From assembly GCF_001411555.2 (NCBI RefSeq), contig NC_049911.1:29237044-29301043 (forward strand): a DNA stretch of 64,000 bases, in the 5' to 3' direction. Position numbers and translations under genes: made by a program. Of the stretch, positions 51,674 through 63,400 are shown piece after piece. The first letter of the stretch is position 1. Each line of letters opens with the position of its first letter. The notes beneath the pieces were generated by a model. It ran no database searches. It saw only the letters and a program-made list of their open reading frames with translations, and was not told where the DNA came from. Source of the DNA: Juglans regia (taxonomy: Eukaryota; Streptophyta; Magnoliopsida; Fagales; Juglandaceae).

Positions 51674-54600
51674 TCACAACACCTTGCCCACAAGGTGTGG
51701 GTAGAGGCCTTGCAGACGCCATAGCAGTTCCCAGGTGTTTTCTTCAGTCGGCAACCCCACCCACTTCACGAGGACCTCGGTAACTGCTCTTGCACCTTGT
51801 TTCTTCATGCGCCTTTCAATAATTCTTTCTGGTTCTGGTCTTAATTCACCTGTGTGATCCGTAGGTGGGAGTGATGGAAAGATTGGAACTTGACAGCCAA
51901 TTTTTCTTTTTAGACAAGACACATGGAAGGTCGGGTGGATCTTGGAAGATTCTAGAAGCTTCAATCGGTAAGCCACTGCTCCTATTTTAGCTTCAATTTG
52001 AAAGGGCCCATAGAATCTGGGAGCTAATTTCATGTTGTGTCGAATGGCTAGGGTTTTTTGTCTGTACGGTTGTAGCTTCAAATAGACCCAATCTCCTACT
52101 TCAAACTGTGTCTCAGTCCTTTTTTTATCAGCAAAATGTTTCATTCGATTGCTAGCTTCACTTAGATTATTCTTCAGCAACTGTATTATCTGATCCCTAT
52201 CCCTTAAAACTTGGTCTGCCATGTGATTCATGCTTGTTCCTGGAACATAAGATAGTAAGGTGGGAGGAGGATACCCGTACACAGCTTCAAAAGGGGTCAT
52301 TTTTGTTGATGTGTGATAAGTGGTGTTGTACCACCACTCTGCCATAGGTAACCAAACTGACCAGGACTTGGGTTTAACCCCTGCATAGCATCTTAGGTAG
52401 CATTCTAAGCCCTTGTTAAGTGCCTCGGTTTGGCCATCGGTTTGAGGATGATAGGCCGAGCTATAGTCAAGAGAGGAACCCTGGGAGTGAAAGAGAGCCT
52501 GCCAAAAAGAACTCAAGAAAATAGGATCCCTATCCGACACCACGGACCTAGGAAACCCATGCAGCTTAAAAATATTTTTCATAAACACATCAGCGACTAT
52601 TTGAGCAGTATAGGGGTGAGACAAGGCTATAAAGTGGCCATATTTTGAAAAACGGTCCACTACCACAAAAATAACACTGAACCCCTTAGAGTTAGGTAAC
52701 CCATCAATAAAATCAAGTGATATGTCGGTCCAAGGCTGATCCGGAATGGGTAAGGGTTGTAATAACCCTGCTGGATAAGTTGTTTCATATTTAACAGCTT
52801 GACAAGTCTCACATTCTCTCACCAGCTGTTTGATGTCCTTCTTCATCCCCTTCCAATAAAAATCTCGTTTGGCTCTTTGATATGTTTTTAAATATCCGGA
52901 GTGACCTGCATGGGGATTATTGTGAATGTACTGCAGCACTTTTAGCTTAAAATCAGAATCCGGGTTCAAAACCACCCTTCCCTTCTTAATAATCAGCCCT
53001 TGTTGCACAGTAAATCCTTGAGGAACGTTCTGATTTTGATGCAGATTTTTGAGTAACTCCACTAGCTCCGTAGAGTCGAGGTAGCTTTTTTTTAACTCCT
53101 CAATCCAAAGAGGCGTAGGGAATGAAATCATAGCTGAGCAAACCGACTCTTGATCTTCCCCCTCCCTTCTTGAAAGGGCATCCGCTGCCTTGTTTTCCTT
53201 ACCCTTTTTGTATTCAATGGAGAAATCATAACCCATGAGTTTTGTAATCCATTTCTGTTGCTTCTCAGTTCCCACCCGCTGTTCTAATAGAAACTTAAGG
53301 GCTTGTTGGTCAGTTTTTATGATAAAGGGCTGCCCAAGGATATAGGGTCTCCACTTTTGTACTGCAGTCACAAGAGCCAATAATTCCTTCTCGTAGGTCG
53401 AAAGTAGCAAGGCCTTACCCTTAAGGGCCTGACTTAAGAAATAGATGGGCTGTCCTAGCTGCATTAACACTGCCCCTATCCCTTTTCCGCTTGCATCACA
53501 CTCAATTACAAATGGCCTGCTGAAATCAGGAAGTTTAAGGACCGGTGGTTGAGACATGGCCTGTTTTAAGGCTGTAAAAGCCTTGCAGGCCTCCGGGTTC
53601 CACGTGAAACTGTTTTTTCTGAGTAAGGAAGTAAGTGGTGCCGCGATGAGGCCATAATTCCGGATAAATTTCCGATAATACCCGGTGAGTCCAAGAAACC
53701 CTCGTAAAGCTTTCACATTCTTAGGTTCGGGCCACTCTATCATTGAAACAATTTTTGAAGGATCAGCCATCACTCCCTTGTCATTAATAATGTGTCCCAA
53801 ATAATCAACTTCATCAACCGCAAACCGACACTTGGATTTCTTTGCAAATAGGCAGTGCTGTTTCAGTGTGTTTAGAACCTCCCTTAGGTGAGTCACATGG
53901 TCTCCCATTGATTTGCTGTACACAAGAATGTCATCAAAGAAAACAAGCACAAATTTTCTCAAAAAAGGTTTAAAAACATCATTCATGAGCCCTTGAAATG
54001 TGGCGGGGGCGTTAGTGAGCCCAAATGGCATTACCAAAAATTCATAATGTCCCTCATGAGTACGAAATGCTGTTTTGGGAATGTCACTAGGCACGACTCT
54101 CACTTGATGATAGCCCGATCGCAAATCGAGTTTAGAAAAAATTACTGCCCCAAAGAGTTCATCCAGCAGCTCGTCTATAATTGGAATAGGGAACTTGGCT
54201 TTTATTGTTTCCTTATTAAGTGCCCTATAGTCCACACAAAGTCGCCAACTCCCATCGGCCTTACGAACCAGCAAAACAGGGGATGAAAATGGACTAGAGC
54301 TAGGCCTAACCACCCCCGACTTCAACAACTCAGTAACAATCTTTTCAATTTCAGTTTTCTGGTAATATGGGTAACGGTATGGTCGACTTGAAATTGGTTG
54401 AGTGCCGTCCTTGAGGACTATATGGTGGTCATGACTACGGGGTGGTGGCAGCCCTTGGGGTTCACTAAATACCCCTTCAAACTCCTCCAACAGATCAGAA
54501 ATTTGCCCTCCCACCTCGGTACATTTTTCATTTGTTACCTCCTCACACATGATTTGCAGCAAAATGCCCTTCCCGGTAGTCATAGTTGCCTTAAGCAACT

Positions 54601-56083
54601 TATCCCCATCCTCCACTACCGATGGATTTAACCTTAATCCTTTGAGTTCAATCGGTTTTCCATCCAAAACAAAATTCATAAGAGATTTCGAAAAATTCCA
54701 GGATATAGTGCCCAATGTTTCCAACCATTGGATGCCCAACACAATGTCACAACCCGCAAGGTCCAATAAATGAAGAGGTGGGTGTAGTAAGTTACCTTGG
54801 ACCTTTAGAGGGGCTGACCGGCATATTCCTTCACTGCTAAGTCCTTGCCCATTGGCGACTCGCACCCTTAGATTCACTGAATAATCCACTGGTAATTTTA
54901 ATCTTGATGCTACAGCTGTGTCAATAAAATTGTGCGAGCTGCCTGAGTCCAGCAGTATAACCACTTGTTCGCCCAAGATACTTCCAACTACACGCATGGT
55001 TTTTGATGTGGGGGTACCCGCAATGGCTGCCAAGGAGATTTCGGGTTGTTCATTGCTGCTGGACAGTGTTTCTGGCTGAGCTACTATCGCGTCATCCTGC
55101 AGCACCTCTTGCTCATCACTTTCATCCTCACTACCTTGTAGCAAATATATTTTTGGACTCTTACACTTATGCAATGGATTCCACTTTTCATCGCAATGGT
55201 AGCATAAGCCTTTGCGACGTTTTTCATCCATTTGAGTGGAATAGACAGGTTTAGTTCCCCCCGTTGGATTTTTCCACTTATGATACACCTCCCCCGAGTA
55301 AGAGCTTTGTGAAGAGTTACTACCACTCATAGTATTTGGTTTGTCCCCTGTAGTTTTAGTGAATTTTTTTGTGCTGCAATAGTACTCCTCTTGCATTTTT
55401 GCTAACTCATATGCTGCATGTAAATGTACAGGGTTTAAAATACGGGTTGGAATGCGAACCTCGTCTTTCAAGCCGCTGAGGAAACAACTCAGCTTGTGAG
55501 AGTCGGAAAGACCTCTCACACGATTTGCCAAGGCCTCAAACTGGCTCATGTAAGCAGCAACAGTGCCAGACTGTTTTAGCCTCGTCAAGGCCTCCATTGG
55601 ATCGTCATACGCGGTGGGACCAAAGCGAAGGAGTAAAGCCCTGGAAAACATGTCCCAATCCCGGAATATTCCCCCATTTTCAGCTTCTTGGAACCAAACA
55701 AGGGCCTCCCCTTCCATATGGTAAGAGGCCATCAACAAGCGGTGAGGTAGTGGAGTTTGGTGGAAATCAAAGTAGTGGTTGGCTTTAAAGAGCCAAGCTG
55801 CCGGGTTAGTTCCTTGAAAATGAGGAAAATCCAACTTTACACCCCTGGGGTTAAATCTTCTTGGGTCTGTATTGTCGAATTCCAGTTGGAATGGATTGTG
55901 TGGGGGTGGGGGTGGGGGTGGGGGAGGATTGTTTTGTTGGGCGAAATGGGCTCTGAGCATATCTTTAATCTCTTGAACATCTGTCTTAACTTCAAGGATC
56001 TCCTGTTTAGCTTGATCCATCTGAATCTGTAGGGCATCAACCATCTGCTGCTGTTGTTGTTTTGACCGAGTGTTTTCAGCCAT
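51674..56083 (-). CDS. Gypsy Gag-Pol polyprotein with C-terminal chromodomain
   Basis: A 1469-aa uninterrupted frame. Gag occupies about residues 1-290, with a glutamine run, a coiled-coil-like stretch (15-48) and a polyproline run near 53-61. A zinc-knuckle variant C-x2-C-x7-H-x-C (C294, C297, H305, C307) follows. The aspartic protease has DSGSS at 379. Reverse transcriptase has FFDD at 715-718, and RNase H follows it. Integrase has an HHCC finger and the D-D-E catalytic set (DFIDG, VSDRD, HPQTDGQTE). The last 50 residues or so (VLVKWVGL, then ENTWE) form a chromodomain-like module, which defines chromoviruses and can guide integration to marked chromatin. The PR-RT-RH-IN order confirms gypsy. 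The ATG at 56083 is about 100 bases inside the 5' LTR edge. No breaks are seen, so it may be autonomous. Confidence 0.95.
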   Translation of the reverse strand: MAENTRSKQQQQQMVDALQIQMDQAKQEILEVKTDVQEIKDMLRAHFAQQNNPPPPPPPPPHNPFQLEFDNTDPRRFNPRGVKLDFPHFQGTNPAAWLFKANHYFDFHQTPLPHRLLMASYHMEGEALVWFQEAENGGIFRDWDMFSRALLLRFGPTAYDDPMEALTRLKQSGTVAAYMSQFEALANRVRGLSDSHKLSCFLSGLKDEVRIPTRILNPVHLHAAYELAKMQEEYYCSTKKFTKTTGDKPNTMSGSNSSQSSYSGEVYHKWKNPTGGTKPVYSTQMDEKRRKGLCYHCDEKWNPLHKCKSPKIYLLQGSEDESDEQEVLQDDAIVAQPETLSSSNEQPEISLAAIAGTPTSKTMRVVGSILGEQVVILLDSGSSHNFIDTAVASRLKLPVDYSVNLRVRVANGQGLSSEGICRSAPLKVQGNLLHPPLHLLDLAGCDIVLGIQWLETLGTISWNFSKSLMNFVLDGKPIELKGLRLNPSVVEDGDKLLKATMTTGKGILLQIMCEEVTNEKCTEVGGQISDLLEEFEGVFSEPQGLPPPRSHDHHIVLKDGTQPISSRPYRYPYYQKTEIEKIVTELLKSGVVRPSSSPFSSPVLLVRKADGSWRLCVDYRALNKETIKAKFPIPIIDELLDELFGAVIFSKLDLRSGYHQVRVVPSDIPKTAFRTHEGHYEFLVMPFGLTNAPATFQGLMNDVFKPFLRKFVLVFFDDILVYSKSMGDHVTHLREVLNTLKQHCLFAKKSKCRFAVDEVDYLGHIINDKGVMADPSKIVSMIEWPEPKNVKALRGFLGLTGYYRKFIRNYGLIAAPLTSLLRKNSFTWNPEACKAFTALKQAMSQPPVLKLPDFSRPFVIECDASGKGIGAVLMQLGQPIYFLSQALKGKALLLSTYEKELLALVTAVQKWRPYILGQPFIIKTDQQALKFLLEQRVGTEKQQKWITKLMGYDFSIEYKKGKENKAADALSRREGEDQESVCSAMISFPTPLWIEELKKSYLDSTELVELLKNLHQNQNVPQGFTVQQGLIIKKGRVVLNPDSDFKLKVLQYIHNNPHAGHSGYLKTYQRAKRDFYWKGMKKDIKQLVRECETCQAVKYETTYPAGLLQPLPIPDQPWTDISLDFIDGLPNSKGFSVIFVVVDRFSKYGHFIALSHPYTAQIVADVFMKNIFKLHGFPRSVVSDRDPIFLSSFWQALFHSQGSSLDYSSAYHPQTDGQTEALNKGLECYLRCYAGVKPKSWSVWLPMAEWWYNTTYHTSTKMTPFEAVYGYPPPTLLSYVPGTSMNHMADQVLRDRDQIIQLLKNNLSEASNRMKHFADKKRTETQFEVGDWVYLKLQPYRQKTLAIRHNMKLAPRFYGPFQIEAKIGAVAYRLKLLESSKIHPTFHVSCLKRKIGCQVPIFPSLPPTDHTGELRPEPERIIERRMKKQGARAVTEVLVKWVGLPTEENTWELLWRLQGLYPHLVGKVL

Positions 56084-56179
56084 GTTTTCAGGGTGTTTGG
56101 ATGAATTTTCTGGGTTTTTGGATGAATTTTCTGGGTTTTTGGATGAAGCTGCGTAGGATCGGTTGGCTGCTGTACCACT

Positions 56180-56866
56180 TGTTAAGTACCCAAGTCGATG
56201 GATGCTTGTAATGGATGAAGATGGAATGTAGAAAGTGAAAGTTGTAGTAAATAACAGACTGCACGGAAGGTGTTTGATGAAAATACCATGAGAGATTTGA
56301 ATTGCTACGGGAGTACTTTGAGGGCTCCCAACCTCCTTACAATGTAATTCTTACAATCAGATTCTTCAATACCATTCCTCTCCACTCACTTTTCCCTTTA
56401 TGCTTACAATTTCTCTCACTTGTAACTAACTCTCCCAATTGATAAACTAACCTTACTGACTATGAAATTGCAAATGACAGACACAGGTTTTAACCTCAAC
56501 CTTGACTCCAACGCACCGTTTGAAGTTACTAACTTAAACGGTGCGTTTAACATTTATTAAACGCAGCAACTAAAACATAAAACGCACTCACCCCCTGATT
56601 AATTCGAAACGCACGCACACTGCCCCCCATTCCACTTGAAACACACGCACACTTCACGATTTCTCTTCCAACGCACGCCACCGACTTAGTCTTCAGGATC
56701 GCACTACGCACCGTTTCACTTTCACCTCTTTACGTCGTCGTTCCGAGTTAAACTTCAACACTTAATCACTTCAGCCTTTGTTTCTTACTTCCAGTTCGAC
56801 GTTCCTTAGTTCTTAGCTCTAGGGTTCTTCGCTCCTTGTCCCGAATCCATCCGCCGGTTCATGACA
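56180..56866 (-). repeat. 5' LTR of gypsy element
   Basis: This is the 687-bp direct repeat partner of 50976-51662. Because the element reads on the minus strand, this copy is the upstream, promoter-bearing LTR. Its outer edge lies 226 bases from the thioredoxin TATA box. Confidence 0.92.
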
Positions 56867-57092
56867 GTATTGTATTTGTTATAATGGGAAAAGAAGACAC
56901 TGCCGGACCAAACAACCAAAGGCACCGCCACAGGCCCACAGTTCCGTTTGTGGACCGGATTGACACACGCAAATGCGTCACAGATTTGATACGCGGCGTT
57001 GTCGTTTACGGCAGATTCAGAAAAATGGCACATGGGTAATTCGGCTTCAAATAGATGACCTTTTATGGTAAATTTACAAGGTCTTTGGGTCT

Positions 57093-57099
57093 ATATATA
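57093..57099 (+). promoter_or_regulatory. Probable TATA box of thioredoxin h gene
   Basis: A TATATATA-type site lies about 100 bases upstream of the thioredoxin ATG. The remaining native upstream sequence between it and the gypsy LTR is only about 230 bases. Confidence 0.55.
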
Positions 57100-57196
57100 C
57101 CCGCTCCCTGTCTACCTTAACATTCATCGCAATATCAAATTTGTCGAGATTTGCAAGTTGAGAAAGTACCGAACGAAGCAAGTAATCAGAGAGAAA

Positions 57197-58157
57197 ATGG
57201 CGGAAGAGGGCCAAGTGATTAGCTGCCACACCGTTGATGCTTGGAAATTGCACATGCAGAATGGAAACGAGTCCAAGAAACTGGTATTTTAACCAACCAC
57301 CCCCCCAAAGAAAAAAAAAAAGTACATTACTTTTTTATTTTATTTTTTTTGTGTTTCTCATAAAAATTAGGGCTTTCAAGGGTTAGGAGTGATTATTTCG
57401 TGATTTGAACAAAATGGTGTTGTTGGGTTCGATTTGGTTCTTGTTTAGAAAAGCATATGCTGCTTTGTTTAAGAGTTGCGAGGAAAAGATAGAGCCACTG
57501 AATTGATTTCACTTCGCTAGGGTATTCACATATGACATGATGGGGTTTTTCTGTTGGCTGGTGAAATTTAGATCTTGGTGAAGCAATACAATTTTAGAAG
57601 CTTCGTTTGGTAAAAACTTGTCCTTGAAAAGGTCCAAATGTGATTAAACATTGTGCGAGACTGTTTAGTTTTCATTTCCTCGTCGTTCTTGCACGTGTTC
57701 TTCCTGTCCCCTTTAATGAGATCTCTTTGAAATTCTTGATGCCATAACGAAGAAAGCTGCTTGACAGGTGGTGGTGGATTTCACGGCTTCATGGTGCGGG
57801 CCATGCCGTACCATTGCCCCAATTCTAGCAGAGATTGCAAAGAAGATGCCTGAGGTCACATTCCTGAAGGTTGATGTGGATGAACTAACGGTAACAGAAC
57901 ATAAGCCCATCCCCTTCTCAAAAGTCTAAACTAAAGTTATTTGGATAAATTCAGCGTTTCTACTTTCTCAGGAGTGGGAAAATAAATTTAATGGTGATTG
58001 TTGTCTGCAGACTGTAGCTGAGGAGTATGAAGTGCAGGCGATGCCGACCTTTGTGTTCCTTAAAGAAGGCAAAGTGGTGGACACGGTTGTGGGTGCAAAG
58101 AAAGACGAGTTGCAGCCGACCATAGCAAAGCATGCCACAGCCACTGCTGCTGCTTGA
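57197..58157 (+). CDS. Thioredoxin h, complete, 3 exons
   Basis: Small cytosolic oxidoreductase that reduces target disulfides, itself usually recycled by NADPH-thioredoxin reductase. Exons: 57197-57283, 57768-57890, 58011-58157, with GT-AG introns in phase 0; the product is 118 aa, normal for subgroup I h-type. The active site WCGPC puts the redox cysteines at 39 and 42. The cis-proline is in AMPTF (Pro82). No transit or signal peptide is present (start [12 protein letters not shown]). The C-terminus is a short Ala/Thr tail. Two introns at these places fit the plant h-type gene structure. A poly(A) signal AATAAA follows at 58454. The gene is intact although a young gypsy element sits close upstream. 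Confidence 0.95.
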
Positions 58158-58453
58158 TGTGTAACATGGAGGATATTGGAACCTCATAAATCTTTTTTTT
58201 ATTTTTTTGTTCTTTTCTAGTTTGTATTGGCTGTGGTTATGGATCTTTCAGAAGCTAGAGTGTGGCTAGCTCATGTGTGCATGTATGCAGAGCTACACAT
58301 CGCTTTAATTGATGTTCTGTTGTCGAAAATGCTTACGGTACTAAGTTTATGTTGTTCTTCTTGTTGTCGTCGCTCATACTGGAGCCGTGAAACGAGGAAT
58401 CAGATTGGCGGTCATGGTTTAATCTGTGAGTGGCTGACCTGATTTTGAGATGC

Positions 58454-58459
58454 AATAAA
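58454..58459 (+). terminator. Putative poly(A) signal of thioredoxin h
   Basis: AATAAA lies about 300 bases after the stop codon on the gene's strand. It is plausible as a plant poly(A) element. Confidence 0.4.
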
Positions 58460-60413
58460 AGAATTGGATTGATTACGTTCCAATAAGTGCATTGTTCATT
58501 AGTATTGGAATCAAATTATAGGATTAATCAATATTAGCTTACTAAATTTTTTAGAGCTCTTTTGGCAATCCCAGGCTAAGAAGCCGTGCTCCATTGAGCA
58601 TGAGAACTTCTGTCTCCATGTTCCCCCTCAAGTCCAAGTTCGAACTCTTGATGCAAATAATTTTAAGAGACCATATTCTATCAATAAAAAACTGATGATT
58701 CCTCACGTCGGGTTTAACTGGATGAAATCCATATTTCATTTGCAAGATTGCTGAAATTTCTCATCATAAAAAAGAAGCCGTGCTTCCATGATCTCCATCT
58801 ATCTACATAATGCTAATCTTGACGTGTCCTTATATCTCATTTGCCCCTAGCTGGCCGGAAAAGGCGACCGCCTCTTGGGCTCTCTGGCATAGTAAAAATG
58901 ACACAATTGCTTATTTCTCAGAAATGGGAAGTTAATTGGCCCTGATTGTCGAAATCATTTTTTCTGTTTACAGAACCTCGTCGTGTGTGTGTGTATACCA
59001 ATCTGTGTTGAAGGACAGCAGAAATTCTAATATACGCAAGCAAGGCAATTGGCAGCAAAGTCCCAAATCTCCCGCAGACGACCTTCCTTTTGAAAAAGGA
59101 GGGGTACTCTCAATGGCCCATGCAATGAGCTTTCATCGGATGCAAAGATGAAGTCGACACGACATTTAAGACTTCCGCCACCAACTGTATACCTCTGGGT
59201 GCCAATGAATAATGAAAGGGACCTTATTTGATCAGTCACAGTCCCTTTAACAAAGTGATCGCATCCCAAGCTAGTTGCATCCTTTGAGGTCATTGTTTCA
59301 GCGTTGCACGTCTATTTTCAATGTAGGAGAATCACAAATTTACAACCGGCAGGATCTACCTGTTTTGGAGGCTTGAAGCTGATAACAGGCGGATTTAAAG
59401 AGGGCTCACGACTGCTACTGTTCACATATGTTTAACTTGAAGCGAATACATGCCCTGCTTTTATATCATGGTGTCTATTAAACAACAACAAAATAAAAGC
59501 TAAGTAAACATTTTGTATATGGTTCACTGAATGAGAAAATATACTTGTCGTGGCACAATTAGACCTGAACAAACCTATGTTGATCTGGAGGTTTTGAGGA
59601 TGTTTTGACTATGATGTTGATAATTGGAACTGTAATGATATAAAGGAAGTATCCACAGGCCAACCAAAACAAAATTCATTATCCAGAAGTTGCTTTTCAG
59701 TCTATCCTGCCCTGAGCCGCTTACAGATTCAGTTCCAGGTATGTTAGCACACATTAGTTATAGCAATCATGTTGGGCAAGGGGTGGTGGTAGCGGAGTTT
59801 CTGTGGCGGGCAATTTCGTCCATTTCCATTGAGTAGAGGAGCAGAGAAGAGGACGCTTTGTTAATATGAAGAAAGTGTTTATGGATTTTTATAGCACTGT
59901 GAATCTTAATCACGGACAGTGTAGTATCACATATTACACAATAAACAAAAGGAGGAGCAGAAGCAGCAGCAATGACAGTAATTTAGAATGTAGCTTTAAT
60001 TTAGTAGAAGCACTCGTCTTTACAAATAATCACTCTTCAAGCATATTCATGTCACTCATAAGGAGTTGTTGCTTAACTACTTTCTTCTACCAGTCCATAT
60101 CTTTATATTGCCAAAGAATCATAAACTATATGTAGCTTAGTATCGCACCAAATCACCAGTAGGGCCCAACCCTTCGTTGAACCTTTATACCGAAGCAGTT
60201 GCCTATCCACCACAATTGACTTGCACAAGCATATTTTCCAGAAAGGGGGAAAAAACTGCTAATTTCCGAGGTGAGATACCCTTGGCTATAAGTTCCAAAC
60301 ACTGACGACCTTTTACCCATCACTTCTTTTTCTTCACCACTCGCTTAGTAGCTTGCCATCATATGCAGATAATGTAATTGCATCAGGAAGTATTACCTGC
60401 TTTTGCAGTATTC
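58460..60413. other. Intergenic between thioredoxin and second beta-galactosidase copy
   Basis: This is the convergent space between the two genes. From 59281 onward it repeats bases 1-1133. A minus-strand open frame at 59027-59293 (88 codons, starting with an ATG just inside the repeated part) has balanced composition and motifs such as SLGCDHFVKG and FIGTQRYTVGGGS. I do not recognise it. It may be an exon or chance. Confidence 0.45.
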
Positions 60414-63400
60414 TCATCTCCTTGAATTGATTTCAGTGGTTGTACTCACTGAAGAACAATTAGCTTCGACTGATAATCGCTTCAACACATTGGGGCATGG
60501 ATCTGCCCCAAAGTTAGTATCGGATATGGTAACCATGCAACTCTCCTGCCCTATGCATTTCTGTAAAATATATCAAACATAAAGAAATGTTAATATGATG
60601 GTATTAATAGATGATATCTGTAAATGTAGAACCACAACTAAATCACATCTATGACTAAAAAATATTATTGCAGTTAGGGAAATGCCTTCTCTAAAACTTC
60701 AAGAGAGTTTGGTGCATGACAAGTTCCCTTTTGGAAACTTCCACAAGTTCCAGAAGGAGTGCCAAAGCTTGCAAACTTAATAGTTGATATGGACTGCCCT
60801 GTTGCACACTGCAAGTGAACCTTGGCCTGATGCATCATATTTGATTCACCATGGCCCTCAACACTATAGTTATCAATCGTTGGGTGGTGCTCATATGAAT
60901 CAGCACAAACACTTGTCACTGATCTCCGCACAAGAGAAATCTTTGATGCATCCCCGCCAAGTTCCTCAAAAACTATCAACAAATTTCTGGTTGGCTTTAA
61001 CCAGGACCTTGGAACATGGTACCTGAAGAATAAATCGTGTAAGATAAACCAAGTGGAAATGTTCAATAAATCAAGCTCAGCCAGCCTTTTCCCTCAATTG
61101 AGGGCATATCTAAAGATTTCATTGCTCTATGCTAAAAGTTATTATTATTATTATTATTTTTTGGCTTTGAGCGAATTGAATTCTAATACCATCTTTGAGT
61201 TGGTTGCCCACAACCAAGTTGGCACTTTGTGGGCCTGAATGTCCCAGTGTAGCTGCAAGTACCGCAATCACCCTTTGCATAGGCCATCCAATATCTTCCT
61301 ATACTCTGTCCATTGATCCACACTTGGCCCTTCCCCATACTCCTCATGTCTAAAGCCAATGGCTCATATCCTTTAGGTGCATTGAAATAAGCCTGCCAGT
61401 CAAAAATAAATATTTAGGCCATGTTTGGACACTTAGATGAGATGATCTCAACACTTTTCATAATTTCATTTTCAAACATCACATAAACACAATACTTTTC
61501 AATTTCAAATTTTCAAATTTTTCATTTAATCATTACAATTTTCTCAAACTTCTAAACAAAATACTAAAAAAAATACAATTTTTTCAAATTTCAAAATAAA
61601 ATAATACTAAAAAATTATATTTAAACAATATTTTAACTTTATAATATTTTTATTCAACTTTTTCTCTCTTTTTCCAAAACCCAAGAAAACATCTTAACTC
61701 AAATCATTTCACTACTATTTACAGAATTTTCATCTCATCTCATCACCCAAACATGCAGTTAGCCTCTAAAGTCTTTGACATTAATCTGACTTGCTCCTTT
61801 TTATACCCCTTCTCTAATCTTCCTTACCTTATACCACTTCAACGGACGCTGGCTTTGGATAGCTAGTGATCCACGGATCCAATCAATAGATGAGACTCTA
61901 TCAGGAGAGACCAAATTCATTGCCTCTCCTTTCAGACCAACCTGTGTGCAGAGAAGACTGTAAGACAAACTTCTGGGATCTATAACACATGATGAAACAT
62001 ACATAAATAAGATTATCATATTTTTGTTTGCATATATATCCTTTTTCTGACCTGATAGGACCATTTTTGCAACGACAAGTCTTTTTTTCCTTCATCAAGA
62101 CCATAAAGAAAAACTGGACCAAGGATTCCTGTTTGCCACATTTCATAATGCAACCCAATGTTCTTCAGAAACACAGAAAAATTCAACAGTCAGTCCCAGA
62201 TATAATTCAATGACTTGAGCGTTCAGTGACTCAGTTAAGTCAACTCTGGCTCAGCTTCTGCTGCCACCATGCTTAATTGACCCCAGCAGTTGGAGAACTG
62301 GCCAGTTAAATTGCACTCTAAAAAATGATTAAACTACCAGACCTGCATTCAGAAAGAGTCATGCTAGGGCACTAACCGGTAATCCCACAGCTATGCTGAG
62401 AAGTGCAATTCTATTTCTTCCTGCATGCATGTTGACTGGTCCAGTAAATGTGAATTGCCTCTGTTCCCTGGTTCCAAAGGCTGATCCTATAGGAATAAAT
62501 ATGACAAAATTATTGAACTTCAATTTTGGGTATGAGAATCTAGGGATACAAGAAGTACTAACCCAATAGCAGAAGGCAAGTTTTGAATCTCTTTTTTTGT
62601 TTCCTCCTCTTTGTAGGCCAGGATTGTACTCAATTACTAGTGAAAGTTAAATTCAGCATACCTGAATATTGCCCATTGATGAAGATATGAACGGCATGGC
62701 CAGTTGATTGCACACTAAGAGTGGGCTTTTGTCCTCGCAGAAATGATTCCGATGGATGAATGTTAACACTGAAATGAAAACAAAACTCAAAATTCAAAAG
62801 AAATATCTGAATATTAATGAAGACAAAAACACAGAATAGAATGTATCATGGGTGAGGAAATGTGCACTCTAGATATATCTCTGTCCAGTCTAAGAATAAA
62901 CTGAGACTACATTGTTAGTAGGCCAGAAGGATCTGACATAAACCCAGTTTCCTCGAGCCCCACACTGCTTGACACATCTTCCATTTCACATCTCTCCCTC
63001 ACTCTTGCTCTTGACTTCTCAGCCAATTCCATATTCATTAAGTTGCACTACCAATCTATACTAATGAAGAGTAAATATATGCAATGTTCAACTAGGCGGA
63101 TACAGCGATTTCTTCTCTGAAATATGATAATCAAATCCTTTCAGATCATACCTCTTTTGCATAAACATTGGAATGAATGTTTGTGATTTTCAAAATGAGT
63201 CATAAATATTTAGGTTTTAGAAGATTGAAGAAAGAGGTGGCGACATGTGCAACAATAAGTTTAGTTTCATGAGATCCATTAGGCTGCTAATCGGCGAGAA
63301 ATTAGCAGAAAGATATTCAACAATCACATAAATCTAGAAGCTCACCTGGTTATGTACCATAGATAGTCACTAGCATCTCTGGTAACATTTATTTGCTCCA

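Larger units (their letters stand above)
50976..56866 (-). mobile_element. Full-length Ty3/gypsy chromovirus retrotransposon
   Basis: The 5891-bp element has two 687-bp LTRs (50976-51662 and 56180-56866; TG at the left end, CA at the right end in plus orientation). I count three differences between the LTRs, about 0.4%, so the insertion is young. It is read on the minus strand. A candidate primer-binding site TGGTACAGCAGCC begins two bases inside the 5' (right) LTR, and a purine tract GGGAGGGAGT abuts the 3' (left) LTR. One intact gag-pol frame fills the interior. The 5-bp flanks (AAGGT and GTATT) do not match, so a target duplication is not visible. Confidence 0.93.

Noticed and set aside
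52430..56178. Open frames on the plus strand and a minus-strand frame at 55837-56178 within the gypsy element
   Set aside because: They are shadows of the intact Gag-Pol frame or repeats near its start, with no independent support.
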